A stretch of DNA of 50,050 nucleotides from an uncultured Bacteroidales bacterium (GCA_944323785.1 CALUTU010000017.1:1-50050); one strand, 5' to 3'. Numbered from the stretch's first letter, positions 7,187 to 16,078 are shown. Numbers and translations are program-made. The notes: generated by a model not told the origin, from the sequence alone.

Positions 7187-7512
7187 TTCTTTTGGTAGAT
7201 TTTAGTTACACTTAGTATCAGATGTCTGGTGTTGATGCCGCGGGGGCAGACTATCAGGCATTTGCCGCAGAGCATACAGTGGGAGACCATCCTGAGGGCC
7301 TCGTCCTCGCGCCCGCGTCCGAGCAGCAGGATCACCTTCCTTAGATTCATGTCGCTGTGTCCGGCGGTCGGGCAGGAGGCCGCACATGAACCGCAGGCCA
7401 TGCACTTCAGCACGTCCGGCTCCTCGCGGGCAAGTTCCTCGAACATGGTCCTGTCGAACTTGTCCAGATTGATTGCCGAACTGGGTGATATGCCGTATCC
7501 AAAGTCTATCAT
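7183..7512 (-). CDS. HdrC-like 2[4Fe-4S] ferredoxin subunit (short)
   Basis: A 109-residue electron-transfer protein with two complete cluster motifs: C37-x2-C40-x2-C43-x3-C47-P and C79-x2-C82-x2-C85-x3-C89-P. Spacing and the helical segment between the clusters match HdrC rather than a bacterial 2[4Fe-4S] ferredoxin. It overlaps both neighbours by 4 bp (hdrA-like upstream, membrane HdrED-like downstream), which implies translational coupling and a stoichiometric complex. It may be the wire between the flavoprotein and the membrane subunit. Confidence 0.88.
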   Translation of the reverse strand: MIDFGYGISPSSAINLDKFDRTMFEELAREEPDVLKCMACGSCAASCPTAGHSDMNLRKVILLLGRGREDEALRMVSHCMLCGKCLIVCPRGINTRHLILSVTKIYQKK

Positions 7513-8534
7513 TGTTCCTGCAGGTATTCGTGAATATTTGTAGCGGCGGCCCGGGCCTCGGCCATGGTCTCAGGCAGTGTCTTGGGGCCGGTACATGCAC
7601 CGGCGTAGAATACTCCCGTGCAGTAGGACGCCTGTGCGGCTGTGAGTGAGTCCTTGGGCTTGAGGAAACCGTCCTCCATGGTGGAGAGCGCGAGGGTACG
7701 CGCTATCGGATCCACAGCCCTGTTGTGGGACATCCCGGCCATGAGGACCAGCAGGTCCAGGGTCACTCTGAGCGGCTTGCCGGAGAGCGTGTCCTCAGCC
7801 TTGACGAAGAGGTGGCCGTCCTTGTCCTCGGAGACTTCCGAGACACGGCCCCTGACGAAGATCACGCCGTATTTCTTCTGGGCTTCGAGATACATGTCCT
7901 CGTATCCGCGTCCGAACATACGGAGGTCCATATAGAAACAGTACACTACCGCATCCGGAAACTGCTGCTTGATCTCGCAGGCCTGCTTGACGGCCGTGGC
8001 GCAGCATACCTTGGAGCAGTAGCGGTTGCCTACCTTCTCGTCACGGGAGCCCACGCAGTGTACGAATCCTATGCGGCGCGGATTGCCTACAGCCGGGACG
8101 GGAATGCCGGAGAACCAGTCCTCCAGGTCGGCGTTTGTTATCACCTTGTCGTAGATGCCGTAGCCGTATTCCTCTTTCTTTGATGCATTGAAAAGGGTGA
8201 ATCCGGTAGTCAGAAGCAGTGCATCAGCCAGGACTGACAGACCGTTGGACAGGATAACATTGTAGCCCCGCTCCAGTTTATTGAGCTGAGTAACTTCAGT
8301 GGAGGTGAACCACTTGACTCTGCCCATAGAGGCTGTCATCTGTCCCAGGACATCATCCGCTGGAGTTCCGTATGGAAAGAGGCGGTCCCAGCGGCCCAGA
8401 TGTCCGCCCAGACGGTTCTCTCTCTCGATAAGGAAAACCGTATATCCGAGGGCATCCAGGGCTTTGGAAGCCTCTATTCCGGCCGGTCCTCCGCCGATTA
8501 TCACTACATTTCTCTGTTGATTGGTCAGTTCCAT
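7509..8534 (-). CDS. HdrA-like FAD/NAD(P)-binding flavoprotein (short form)
   Basis: A 341-residue flavoprotein. The FAD dinucleotide fold is at residues 10-38 (V-V-I-I-G14-G-G-P-A-G19, ending in the acidic I-E-R). A central V-G-S-R-D-E...Y-C-S-K-V-C-C-A-T-A segment is diagnostic of HdrA. A C-terminal Y-C-T-G-V-F-Y-A-G-A-C-T-G-P-K motif contacts FAD. It is about half the length of methanogen HdrA and lacks the extra ferredoxin domains, so any electron bifurcation would need the flanking HdrC-like proteins. It starts 20 bp after hdrB-like and overlaps the next gene by 4 bp. QmoA/B-like flavoproteins are the closest alternative description. Confidence 0.87.
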   Translation of the reverse strand: MELTNQQRNVVIIGGGPAGIEASKALDALGYTVFLIERENRLGGHLGRWDRLFPYGTPADDVLGQMTASMGRVKWFTSTEVTQLNKLERGYNVILSNGLSVLADALLLTTGFTLFNASKKEEYGYGIYDKVITNADLEDWFSGIPVPAVGNPRRIGFVHCVGSRDEKVGNRYCSKVCCATAVKQACEIKQQFPDAVVYCFYMDLRMFGRGYEDMYLEAQKKYGVIFVRGRVSEVSEDKDGHLFVKAEDTLSGKPLRVTLDLLVLMAGMSHNRAVDPIARTLALSTMEDGFLKPKDSLTAAQASYCTGVFYAGACTGPKTLPETMAEARAAATNIHEYLQEQ

Positions 8535-8554
8535 ATATTGTCGGTGTATGAGGC

Positions 8555-9628
8555 TTAGAATATTCTGATGTTCGCGGGGCTGGCCGGGATTCCGAGGTCC
8601 TTGCCGCCCACACCCTTGTATTTACGGGATTTGTCGTACTGCACTCCCATCTTGTCCAGCAGCGGCTCCACGGCTACCTGGTGCATCTGCAGGCCGAGGT
8701 CCCAGGGGTCATAGCCCATGACCAGCGCGGACACTTCTTCGGATGAGAGCACCGGTATGCCGTAGCCGGGAGTATCTCCGTATGTCTTGCCGGATGTCTC
8801 TGCGATGACATACTGCCAGCGGTCCAGGAAGTAGTTGCAGCCCGGGCAGTTGGTGATGATCAGGTCGGGGTGGAACGGTTCCATGGACTCGAACTTCTTG
8901 TAGGTATTGGTCAGGGAATAGCCTCTGTTGGCCTTGACCAGATACTGCCGGAAACCGAAGCCGCAGCAGTGTCTGCGTTCCGGATAGTCCACCACGCTGC
9001 CTCCCAGGGCCTCTACAAGCCCGGCCAGGACACGCGGGTATTCGGCACCGCCGACAGACTTGGAGGGGAAGATCTTGGAGTAGTGGCAGCCTATGTGCTC
9101 GACTACTTTCAGAGGCTCCCCGGTATGTACGTTTATCAGCGGATACCTGGCCTGCTCCGATATCAGGAAGCGGTAGTGGTACATCATGTCGCTGGAGTGC
9201 ATCAGGAAGTCCGGCTTGGTAAACTCCCGTTTACAGGCTTTCCAGAGCAGTTCGTGTATTTTGGCCTCAATCTCCGGATGCTCCTCCCATGTCTGGAGAA
9301 TCTCGGTATGCAGACCGAAGGAGGTGACGCAGGATACCACGAAATTCCTGTAGCCGGCCTGGTTCATCAGCGAGAACTGGCGGGCGATGATAGTCATCGA
9401 CGTCTCTTCAGGCGTGGTGTCGCTGTGGTATGCTATGCCTCCGCAGGTAGTGTGGAGTGGATCCTCGTAGAAATCCTTTCCGAAACGGTTGCGCACTATG
9501 TCCAGAAAGGCCTGCTCCGCACCCGGATTGAAGTTCTGGCGGATACAGCTGCGGGCGTAGAAATACCTGTCGTCAGGTATCTCCTTCTGGAACTCGGACC
9601 ATATTCTTTTCTTTCCTTCGTAATTCAT
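8555..9628 (-). CDS. HdrB-like CCG-domain iron-sulfur protein
   Basis: A 357-residue soluble protein with two cysteine-rich (CCG) halves. The second half is canonical: C181, C221-C222-G and C261-x2-C264. The first half has C28, C62-G-G and C100 and is degenerate at the usual C-C pair (T-C-G-G). In methanogen HdrB these motifs bind the paired noncubane [4Fe-4S] clusters that cleave the heterodisulfide; here the substrate disulfide or acceptor is unknown. It lies between HdrC (15 bp) and HdrA (20 bp), the HdrABC set. The loss of one cysteine in the first motif may mean only one active-site cluster. Confidence 0.85.
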   Translation of the reverse strand: MNYEGKKRIWSEFQKEIPDDRYFYARSCIRQNFNPGAEQAFLDIVRNRFGKDFYEDPLHTTCGGIAYHSDTTPEETSMTIIARQFSLMNQAGYRNFVVSCVTSFGLHTEILQTWEEHPEIEAKIHELLWKACKREFTKPDFLMHSSDMMYHYRFLISEQARYPLINVHTGEPLKVVEHIGCHYSKIFPSKSVGGAEYPRVLAGLVEALGGSVVDYPERRHCCGFGFRQYLVKANRGYSLTNTYKKFESMEPFHPDLIITNCPGCNYFLDRWQYVIAETSGKTYGDTPGYGIPVLSSEEVSALVMGYDPWDLGLQMHQVAVEPLLDKMGVQYDKSRKYKGVGGKDLGIPASPANIRIF

Positions 9629-9643
9629 GCAGTGCTAAAGGTT

Positions 9644-10339
9644 CTATTGGTTAAGGTGCTCACCGTGAGTCTCGTTGAACACTTCGTTGAAATACTCCTC
9701 CTCGCTCAGGCCCATCTCTTCGGCCTTCTTGCGCGAGAGAGCCTTGATCTTTTCTACCCTGGCCGAGCCGCCGGTCACGTCGAATATCTTCCGCAGGTCT
9801 TCGAGAGACTCAGGGGCGATCTTCCGCAGAGGGCCCGGACCGCTCTTTCCGTAATTTGCGCCCACGCGGTCGTACACGTCCTGCAGGTGGTCCTCAATCC
9901 ATTTGCCTACAGTCCCGTACTCAGGGTGAGCGGCGTATTTGAAGGTCTCGGGATGGACGCAGTAGCCGTAATTGAGGATATTGCCGCAGAGCACCTTGGC
10001 GAGGGCATACTGCTGCCGTCCCTTCTCCGACTCGACAAAATATCCGAGCTCTACGGAGAGGGTGCGCAGGGCAATGATTACCTGCCCCGGAGCATTGGTC
10101 CTCGGACAGCGTGTCACGCAGGACATGCACTCGCCGCAGTACCATATCGTGTCGCTCTTGAGCAGCTTGATGATCTCATCGTCGTCCTGGGTCTGGACTA
10201 TGTTGACGATGTTCTTGGGGTTGTAGCGGTAGAATTCGGCAGCCGGGCACACGGCGGTACAGGTCCCGCAGTTGATGCAGGCCTTCAGCCCTTCCTGAAG
10301 CCGGACATCGCTCATCAGCCGTTCGTATATCTTACCCAT
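9644..10339 (-). CDS. HdrC-like 2[4Fe-4S] subunit (long)
   Basis: A 231-residue protein with C21-x2-C24-x2-C27-x3-C31-P and C68-x2-C71-x2-C74-x3-C78-P motifs, as in HdrC, and a C-terminal extension of about 140 residues that is charged and helical, ending in an EEMGLSEEEYFNE-type segment. The extension is not part of minimal HdrC and may mediate subunit contacts. It starts 12 bp after carB and is followed by hdrB-like after 15 bp. Confidence 0.87.
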   Translation of the reverse strand: MGKIYERLMSDVRLQEGLKACINCGTCTAVCPAAEFYRYNPKNIVNIVQTQDDDEIIKLLKSDTIWYCGECMSCVTRCPRTNAPGQVIIALRTLSVELGYFVESEKGRQQYALAKVLCGNILNYGYCVHPETFKYAAHPEYGTVGKWIEDHLQDVYDRVGANYGKSGPGPLRKIAPESLEDLRKIFDVTGGSARVEKIKALSRKKAEEMGLSEEEYFNEVFNETHGEHLNQ

Positions 10340-10351
10340 GATGCGGAAAAT

Positions 10352-13300
10352 CTATCGGTATTCGTCCCAGGACTTGATCTGGATATTGTCAAGGGGCATG
10401 TTGCAGAATGCCGTGATGAAGGCCGATGCAAGCCTGGTGTTGGTTATAATCGGGATGTTGAAGTCCACGGCGGCGCGGCGGATGCGGTAACCGTTGTCCA
10501 GTTCTTCCTTGGTGAGATTCTTAGGGATATTGACCACCAGGTCTATCTTGCGCTCGTGAAGCATCTCCAGGGCCTGAGGCTCTCCGGTTTCCGACGGCCA
10601 GTATACCAGAGTGGCAGGGACTCCGTTGTCCACCAGGAACTTGTAGCTTCCGCCCGTGGCAAATATCGAGTAATTGTGCTTGGCCAGCAGCTTGCAGGCA
10701 CCCAGGAGCTCGACCTTCTGCTTGGCATCGCCAGAGGATACCAGGATATTCTTGCCTGGCACGGTATAGCCTACTGAGAGCATGGCCTTGAGCACTGCCT
10801 CGTTGGTGTCATCTCCGATGCAGCCCACCTCTCCGGTAGAGGCCATGTCTACTCCGAGGACAGGGTCGGCCTTCTGCAGACGGGAGAAGGAGAACTGCGA
10901 GGCTTTCACGCCCACGTAGTCCAGGTCGAAGGCACTCTTCTCGGGAGGAGTGACCTTTTCTCCGGTCATGACCTTGGTGGCAAGCTCGATAAGGTTGATC
11001 TTAAGCACTTTTGACACGAAGGGGAAACTCCTCGAAGCCCTGAGGTTGCATTCGATGACCTTGATGTCGTTCTCCTTGGCCAGGAACTGTATGTTGAACG
11101 GGCCGGAAATCTTCAGGGCCTCGGCGATCTTGCGGGCTATCTTCTTGATTCTGCGGGCTGTCTCCACGTACAGCTTCTGGGGAGGGAACTGTATCGTCGC
11201 ATCGCCCGAGTGCACTCCTGCAAACTCTATGTGCTCCGAGATGGCATAGGCGATGACGGTACCATGGTCGGCCACTGCATCGAACTCTATCTCCTTGGCA
11301 TGCTGTATGAATTCTGAGACCACAACAGGGTGTTTCTTCGATACTTCCGCGGCCAATTTAAGGAACTGCTCGAGCTCAGTGTCGTTGGAGCAGACGTTCA
11401 TGGCCGCACCGGAAAGCACGTATGAGGGACGCACCAGAACGGGGAATCCCACATCGCGGATGAAGCTGTGGATGTCGTTCATCGAGGTCAGCTCCCTCCA
11501 TCTGGGCTGGTCTATGCCGAGGCGGTCGAGCATGGCCGAGAAGCGGTTGCGGTCCTCGGCGTTGTCGATGCTGTCGGCGGTGGTGCCGAGGATGGGGACC
11601 TTGGCGGCATCCAGGCGGGTAGCCAGGTTGTTGGGAATCTGGCCTCCCATGGATATGATCACTCCGTGCGGCTCCTCCAGGTCGCAGATATCGAGCACCC
11701 TCTCGTAGGTCAGCTCGTCGAAGTAGAGGCGGTCGCACATATCGTAGTCAGTGGATACGGTCTCCGGATTGTAGTTGATCATGACTCCGCGCCAGCCGCT
11801 CTTGCGAATGGTCTGCAGGGCATTGACGCTGCACCAGTCGAACTCCACGGAGCTGCCGATGCGGTAGGCCCCTGAACCGAGTACGACAATCGACTTGCCG
11901 TCATGCTCATAGGCTATGTCAGATGCAGTACCGTTGTAGGTGAGATAGAGGTAGTTGGTCTGGGCCGGGAATTCGGCTGCGAGGGTGTCGATCTGCTTTA
12001 CGACAGGCAGTACCCCGAGCTTCTTGCGGTATTCGCGGACCTTGATTACCATCTCCTCGGAATCGATGCGGTCTTTCAGTATGTGGCGTCCGATCTGGAA
12101 ATCGGAGAAACCCTGGCATTTGGCCTTGCGCAGCAGAGCCTTGTCCAGCTCCTCGAGGGAGTTCAGGGCCTTGAGCTCCGCAGCCGTGTTGATGATGTTC
12201 ATCAGCTTGTCGATGAACCAGCGGTCTATCTTGGTGAGCTCGTGTATCTTCTCAGGGGTATAACCATGGATAAGGGCCTTGGAGATGACGAAGATGCGGT
12301 TGTCGGTAGGCTCCCGCAGGGCATTGTCGATGTTCTCTATCGGTATTTCCTTATTACCCGTGAAGCCGTGCGCTCCCTGGCCGATCATTCTCAGACCCTT
12401 CTGCAGGGCCTCCTCGAAGGTGCGTCCGATGGCCATGACCTCGCCGACGCTCTTCATGCTGCTGCCGATCTCGCGGGAGACTCCGTGGAACTTGGAGAGG
12501 TCCCAGCGGGGAATCTTGCAGACTACGTAGTCCAGGGCGGGCTCGAAGAATGCCGGAGTGGTCTTGGTGATGGAGTTCTTCAGTTCGAACAGGCCGTAGC
12601 CTAAGCCGAGCTTGGCGGCCACGAAGGCCAGGGGATAACCGGTCGCTTTCGATGCCAGTGCCGAGGAACGGCTCAGACGGGCGTTGACCTCGATGACGCG
12701 GTAGTCCTCGGAATTGGGGTCGAAGGCGAACTGCACGTTGCACTCGCCGACGATGCCCACGTGGCGGACGATTCTTATCGAAAGCTCGCGGAGCAGGTTG
12801 TACTCATGGTTGGTGAGGGTCTGCGAGGGAGCGACCACGATACTCTCGCCGGTATGGATGCCGAGCGGGTCGAAGTTCTCCATGTTGCAGACCGTGATGC
12901 AGTTGTCGAAACGGTCGCGCACCACCTCGTACTCTATCTCCTTCCAGCCCTTGAGGGATTTCTCGACCAGTACTTGAGGTGAGTAGGAGAAGGCTTTCTC
13001 TCCCAACTTGATAAGTTCTTCAGGATTGTCGCAGAATCCGCTGCCGAGACCGCCGAGAGCATAGGCGGCGCGGAGAATCACCGGATATCCGAGCTCGGAG
13101 GCTGCCGCGAGGGCGTCCTCGATATTGCTGACCGCATGGCTCTTTATGGACTTGACATTGATCTCGTCGAGCCTCTTGACGAAGAGCTCGCGGTCCTCGG
13201 TGTCCATGATTGCCTGGACGGGGGTGCCGAGCACCTTCAGATTGTATTTTTCCAGAATTCCCTCCCTGTACAGGGCCACTCCGCAGTTCAGTGCGGTCTG

Positions 13301-13573
13301 ACCTCCGAATGCGAGGAGAATGCCCTGGGGCTGCTCCTTCCTGATGACCGCCTCCACGAAGAAGGGTGTCACGGGGAGGAAATATATCTTGTCGGCTATA
13401 CCTTCCGATGTCTGGACGGTAGCGATATTGGGATTGATCAGGATAGTCTCTATGCCTTCCTCGCGCATGGCCTTGAGGGCCTGGGAGCCGGAGTAGTCGA
13501 ACTCGCCGGCCTCGCCGATTTTGAGGGCTCCCGAACCCAGGAGCAGGACTTTCTTTATAGTGGTGTCGATCAT
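10352..13573 (-). CDS. carB: Carbamoyl-phosphate synthase large subunit
   Basis: A 1073-residue enzyme of full family length. It makes carbamoyl phosphate from bicarbonate, ATP and ammonia for pyrimidine and arginine synthesis. It contains two homologous ATP-grasp halves (about 1-550 and 551-935), the first opening with K-V-L-L-L-G-S-G-A-L-K-I-G-E-A-G-E-F-D-Y and the second with I-V-V-L-G-S-G-A-Y-R-I-G-S-S-V-E-F-D, then a C-terminal MGS-like allosteric domain (about 935-1073, containing I-F-A-T-G-G-S). It is 3 bp downstream of carA and leads without a terminator into the Hdr-like genes. Confidence 0.98.
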   Translation of the reverse strand: MIDTTIKKVLLLGSGALKIGEAGEFDYSGSQALKAMREEGIETILINPNIATVQTSEGIADKIYFLPVTPFFVEAVIRKEQPQGILLAFGGQTALNCGVALYREGILEKYNLKVLGTPVQAIMDTEDRELFVKRLDEINVKSIKSHAVSNIEDALAAASELGYPVILRAAYALGGLGSGFCDNPEELIKLGEKAFSYSPQVLVEKSLKGWKEIEYEVVRDRFDNCITVCNMENFDPLGIHTGESIVVAPSQTLTNHEYNLLRELSIRIVRHVGIVGECNVQFAFDPNSEDYRVIEVNARLSRSSALASKATGYPLAFVAAKLGLGYGLFELKNSITKTTPAFFEPALDYVVCKIPRWDLSKFHGVSREIGSSMKSVGEVMAIGRTFEEALQKGLRMIGQGAHGFTGNKEIPIENIDNALREPTDNRIFVISKALIHGYTPEKIHELTKIDRWFIDKLMNIINTAAELKALNSLEELDKALLRKAKCQGFSDFQIGRHILKDRIDSEEMVIKVREYRKKLGVLPVVKQIDTLAAEFPAQTNYLYLTYNGTASDIAYEHDGKSIVVLGSGAYRIGSSVEFDWCSVNALQTIRKSGWRGVMINYNPETVSTDYDMCDRLYFDELTYERVLDICDLEEPHGVIISMGGQIPNNLATRLDAAKVPILGTTADSIDNAEDRNRFSAMLDRLGIDQPRWRELTSMNDIHSFIRDVGFPVLVRPSYVLSGAAMNVCSNDTELEQFLKLAAEVSKKHPVVVSEFIQHAKEIEFDAVADHGTVIAYAISEHIEFAGVHSGDATIQFPPQKLYVETARRIKKIARKIAEALKISGPFNIQFLAKENDIKVIECNLRASRSFPFVSKVLKINLIELATKVMTGEKVTPPEKSAFDLDYVGVKASQFSFSRLQKADPVLGVDMASTGEVGCIGDDTNEAVLKAMLSVGYTVPGKNILVSSGDAKQKVELLGACKLLAKHNYSIFATGGSYKFLVDNGVPATLVYWPSETGEPQALEMLHERKIDLVVNIPKNLTKEELDNGYRIRRAAVDFNIPIITNTRLASAFITAFCNMPLDNIQIKSWDEYR

Positions 13574-13576
13574 GGT

Positions 13577-14647
13577 CTACAGCATTTTAATGAATTTGTC
13601 AAAGAGGAATTCGGTATCGGTAGGACCGCTGGAGGCCTCGGGGTGGAACTGTACCGAGAAGAAACGGCCGCTCTTGTGCCGCAGGCCCTCGTTGGTGCCG
13701 TCGTTCATATTGACGAAGAGTGGCTCCCAGTCAGTGCCGAGGGTGTCTCCGTCCACAGCGTAACCGTGGTTCTGGGAGGTGACGTAGCAACGTTCGGTGC
13801 CTACGAGGCGGACGGGCTGGTTGTGGCTGCGGTGACCGTATTTGAGCTTGAAGGTCGAAGCACCTCCGGCCTTGGCCAGCAGCTGGTTGCCCATGCAGAT
13901 ACCGAATATCGGCTTCTCAGCCGCCATGGCTTTCTGAATGTTGCGGACGGCCTCGCCGCAGTACTCCGGGTTGCCGGGACCGTTGGAGATGAACAGACCG
14001 TCGTACTCCATGGTGTTGAAATCGTAGTCCCAGGGCACGCGGATGACCTCGATGTCACCGGAGCGGAGGAGGCAGCGGAGGATGTTGTTCTTGACTCCGC
14101 AGTCGAGCAGCACTACTTTCTTGCCGGAGGGGTTGCCGTAGCGGATCACCTCCTTGCAGCTGACGATGGCCACCTGGTTCTCGGAACCCGGATCGTAGAG
14201 CGTCTTAGGTACCTCGAAGCCCTCGGGCACGATGCAGCCGGGCATGGAGCCCTGCTCGCGGAGAATCTTGGTGATCTCCCTGGTGTCCACTCCGAAGATG
14301 CCGGGGATGCGGTACTCCTTGAGCCACTCATCCAGGCTCTTGACCGCGCTCCAGTGGCTGTACTTGAAGGAGTAGTCGGAGATGATCAGGCCCCGGACGT
14401 GGATGCGCTCGGACTCGAAGTTGACGGAAATACCGTCGGCCGTCTTCTCTTCAGGAACTCCGTAGTTGCCTACAAGAGGGTAGGTTACACATAATATCTG
14501 ACCCGAGTAGGAAGGGTCGGTGAGGGATTCGGGATAGCCGACCATGGCGGTGTTGAAGACCACCTCTCCGTCGGCACGGCCCTCATAGCCGAAGGAAAAT
14601 CCTTTGACCGCAAAGTCTTTTCCGAGATGTAATAGTGCTTCTTTCAT
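13577..14647 (-). CDS. carA: Carbamoyl-phosphate synthase small subunit
   Basis: A 356-residue glutaminase subunit. The N-terminal half is the CarA-specific domain (A-M-V-G-Y-P-E-S-L-T-D-P-S-Y); the C-terminal half is a class I glutamine amidotransferase with oxyanion loop N222-G-P-G-N, nucleophile C251 in G-I-C-M-G-N-Q and the H335/E337 pair in F-H-P-E. It supplies ammonia to CarB. It is the first gene of the long minus-strand operon and has a TAATTTTG box 11 nt upstream. Confidence 0.98.
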   Translation of the reverse strand: MKEALLHLGKDFAVKGFSFGYEGRADGEVVFNTAMVGYPESLTDPSYSGQILCVTYPLVGNYGVPEEKTADGISVNFESERIHVRGLIISDYSFKYSHWSAVKSLDEWLKEYRIPGIFGVDTREITKILREQGSMPGCIVPEGFEVPKTLYDPGSENQVAIVSCKEVIRYGNPSGKKVVLLDCGVKNNILRCLLRSGDIEVIRVPWDYDFNTMEYDGLFISNGPGNPEYCGEAVRNIQKAMAAEKPIFGICMGNQLLAKAGGASTFKLKYGHRSHNQPVRLVGTERCYVTSQNHGYAVDGDTLGTDWEPLFVNMNDGTNEGLRHKSGRFFSVQFHPEASSGPTDTEFLFDKFIKML

Positions 14648-14658
14648 ATCTAAGAATG

Positions 14659-14666
14659 CAAAATTA
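14659..14666 (-). promoter_or_regulatory. TAATTTTG box of the carA-led operon
   Basis: A TAnnTTTG match on the minus strand ending 11 nt before the carA ATG. No clear -33 box is present. It would drive an 11-gene operon reaching 2426. Confidence 0.45.
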
Positions 14667-14688
14667 GAAAAAAATGCGATTTCTGCCT

Positions 14689-14696
14689 TATATTTG
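14689..14696 (+). promoter_or_regulatory. TATATTTG box of the NfeD gene
   Basis: A TAnnTTTG match 29 nt upstream of the ATG at 14726. It lies back to back with the carA box in a 78-bp divergent region. Confidence 0.5.
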
Positions 14697-14725
14697 TGGA
14701 GTCAAAAGCAATAAAACTCACCAAG

Positions 14726-16078
14726 ATGAAAACAATATCAGCCAGCATTGCGGTCATCGCATGTATTATCCTCTCTTTTTCAGTCTTTTCGGCAGAGGCG
14801 GCGGAAAAGGACACGGTATTCGTCATCGAGATACGGCAGGACATTGACAAGTCTTCCATGCGGAAGCTGGGCCTGGGGCTCAGGGAGGCGGAAAGGGCAG
14901 GAGCTGACTATATAATCCTGCATCTGGACACTTACGGAGGGGCTGTGGACGCGGCGGACAGTATGCGGACGGCCATTCTACATGCACCGGTGCCGGTAAT
15001 CGCATTTATCGACATGCAGGCCGCCTCCGCCGGAGCCCTGATATCCATAGCATGCGATTCCATATACATGCGGAACGGCTCATCGATAGGAGCCGCAACT
15101 GTGGTCAATCAGAACGGGGAGGTGATGCCGGACAAATACCAGTCCTTCATGCGCGGGATGATGCGCTCCACCGCCGAGGCTCACGGCCGCCGCTCCGACG
15201 GCAGCTGGTTCAGGGACCCGGCCATAGCGGAGAAAATGGTGGATACTGCCGGAGTACTGAGCTTTACTCCGGACGAGGCGATAGAGGCTGGCTACTGCGA
15301 GGGCAAGGCCGAATCCATAGATGAGGTAATATCAATTATGGAGCTGGATGACTGCGAGATAGTGCATCAGCAGTTGTCGTGGATAGAGAGGTTCATTCTC
15401 ATGATGCTGTCTCCTGTGCTGCAGGGAATTTTCCTGATGATGATCGTCGGGGGCATATACTTCGAGGTGCAGTCGCCCGGTCTGGGTCTGCCGTCCGTAA
15501 TAGCGCTCCTGGGGGCCGTACTGTATTTTTCCCCGCTGTATATCTCCGGTCTGGCTCTCAACTGGGAGATAATACTCTTCGTTCTGGGTCTCATACTGCT
15601 TGCCGTGGAGATATTCGTCACACCCGGTTTTGGAGTGGCGGGGGTCCTAGGCGCCATACTGTCCCTGACCGCTCTCATTTTTGCCATGATTGACAATGAC
15701 ACCCTGTATTTTGAGGGGAAACTGAATCTGAGAGCGTTTCTGGAGCCGTGCGCCATAGTGCTGGTATCTACTGTCACCGCTCTGATACTGTCAATCTGGG
15801 GCGCAGCCAGGCTGTATCCCAGAAAGTCGTTCGCATATATCGCCCAGAAGACCGAGCTCAAAGGAGACGAAGGCTGGGTAGGAGTGGATACCGAGTCCAT
15901 AGCCGGTCTGAAAGGAAAAGAAGTGACGGCTGCTACGGAGATGTGTCCGTCAGGTAAGGTGGAACTGGACGGACGTCAGTATGAGGCGGTTATGGAATAC
16001 GGCTCTGCCAATGCCGGAGACCGCCTGAGGGTCATTCGGTCAGAGGGCGGACGTCTGTACTGCGTCCATCTTTCCTGA
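14726..16078 (+). CDS. NfeD-type membrane-bound ClpP-class serine protease
   Basis: A 450-residue long-form NfeD protein. A signal peptide or anchor (residues 1-25) is followed by a ClpP-like protease domain with nucleophile S101 (A-A-S-A-G-A) and candidate general base K137 (M-P-D-K-Y), then a membrane region of four to five hydrophobic segments (about 220-345) and a C-terminal NfeD OB-fold (about 385-450). Such proteins work with SPFH/stomatin partners in membrane protein quality control; no stomatin gene is adjacent here. The ATG at 14726 is chosen over an upstream GTG because it gives a clean signal sequence and leaves the promoter box outside the gene. Its 3' end overlaps the convergent ispG by 47 bp. 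Confidence 0.92.
   Translation: MKTISASIAVIACIILSFSVFSAEAAEKDTVFVIEIRQDIDKSSMRKLGLGLREAERAGADYIILHLDTYGGAVDAADSMRTAILHAPVPVIAFIDMQAASAGALISIACDSIYMRNGSSIGAATVVNQNGEVMPDKYQSFMRGMMRSTAEAHGRRSDGSWFRDPAIAEKMVDTAGVLSFTPDEAIEAGYCEGKAESIDEVISIMELDDCEIVHQQLSWIERFILMMLSPVLQGIFLMMIVGGIYFEVQSPGLGLPSVIALLGAVLYFSPLYISGLALNWEIILFVLGLILLAVEIFVTPGFGVAGVLGAILSLTALIFAMIDNDTLYFEGKLNLRAFLEPCAIVLVSTVTALILSIWGAARLYPRKSFAYIAQKTELKGDEGWVGVDTESIAGLKGKEVTAATEMCPSGKVELDGRQYEAVMEYGSANAGDRLRVIRSEGGRLYCVHLS

Noticed and set aside
4030-10339. Coenzyme M-dependent heterodisulfide reduction
   Set aside because: Cysteate synthase and Hdr subunits recall it, but no other coenzyme M or B genes are present and the genome is clearly bacterial, so the name HdrABC is used only for homology.
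8870-10777. Plus-strand 635-codon open frame
   Set aside because: It lies antisense to hdrB-, hdrC-like and carB genes that have clear family motifs; the frame stays open because of their G/C-ending third positions and shows no domain of its own.
13136-14494. Plus-strand 452-codon open frame opposite carA/carB
   Set aside because: Antisense shadow of two fully conserved genes; Val/Gly/Leu-rich composition typical of mirror frames.
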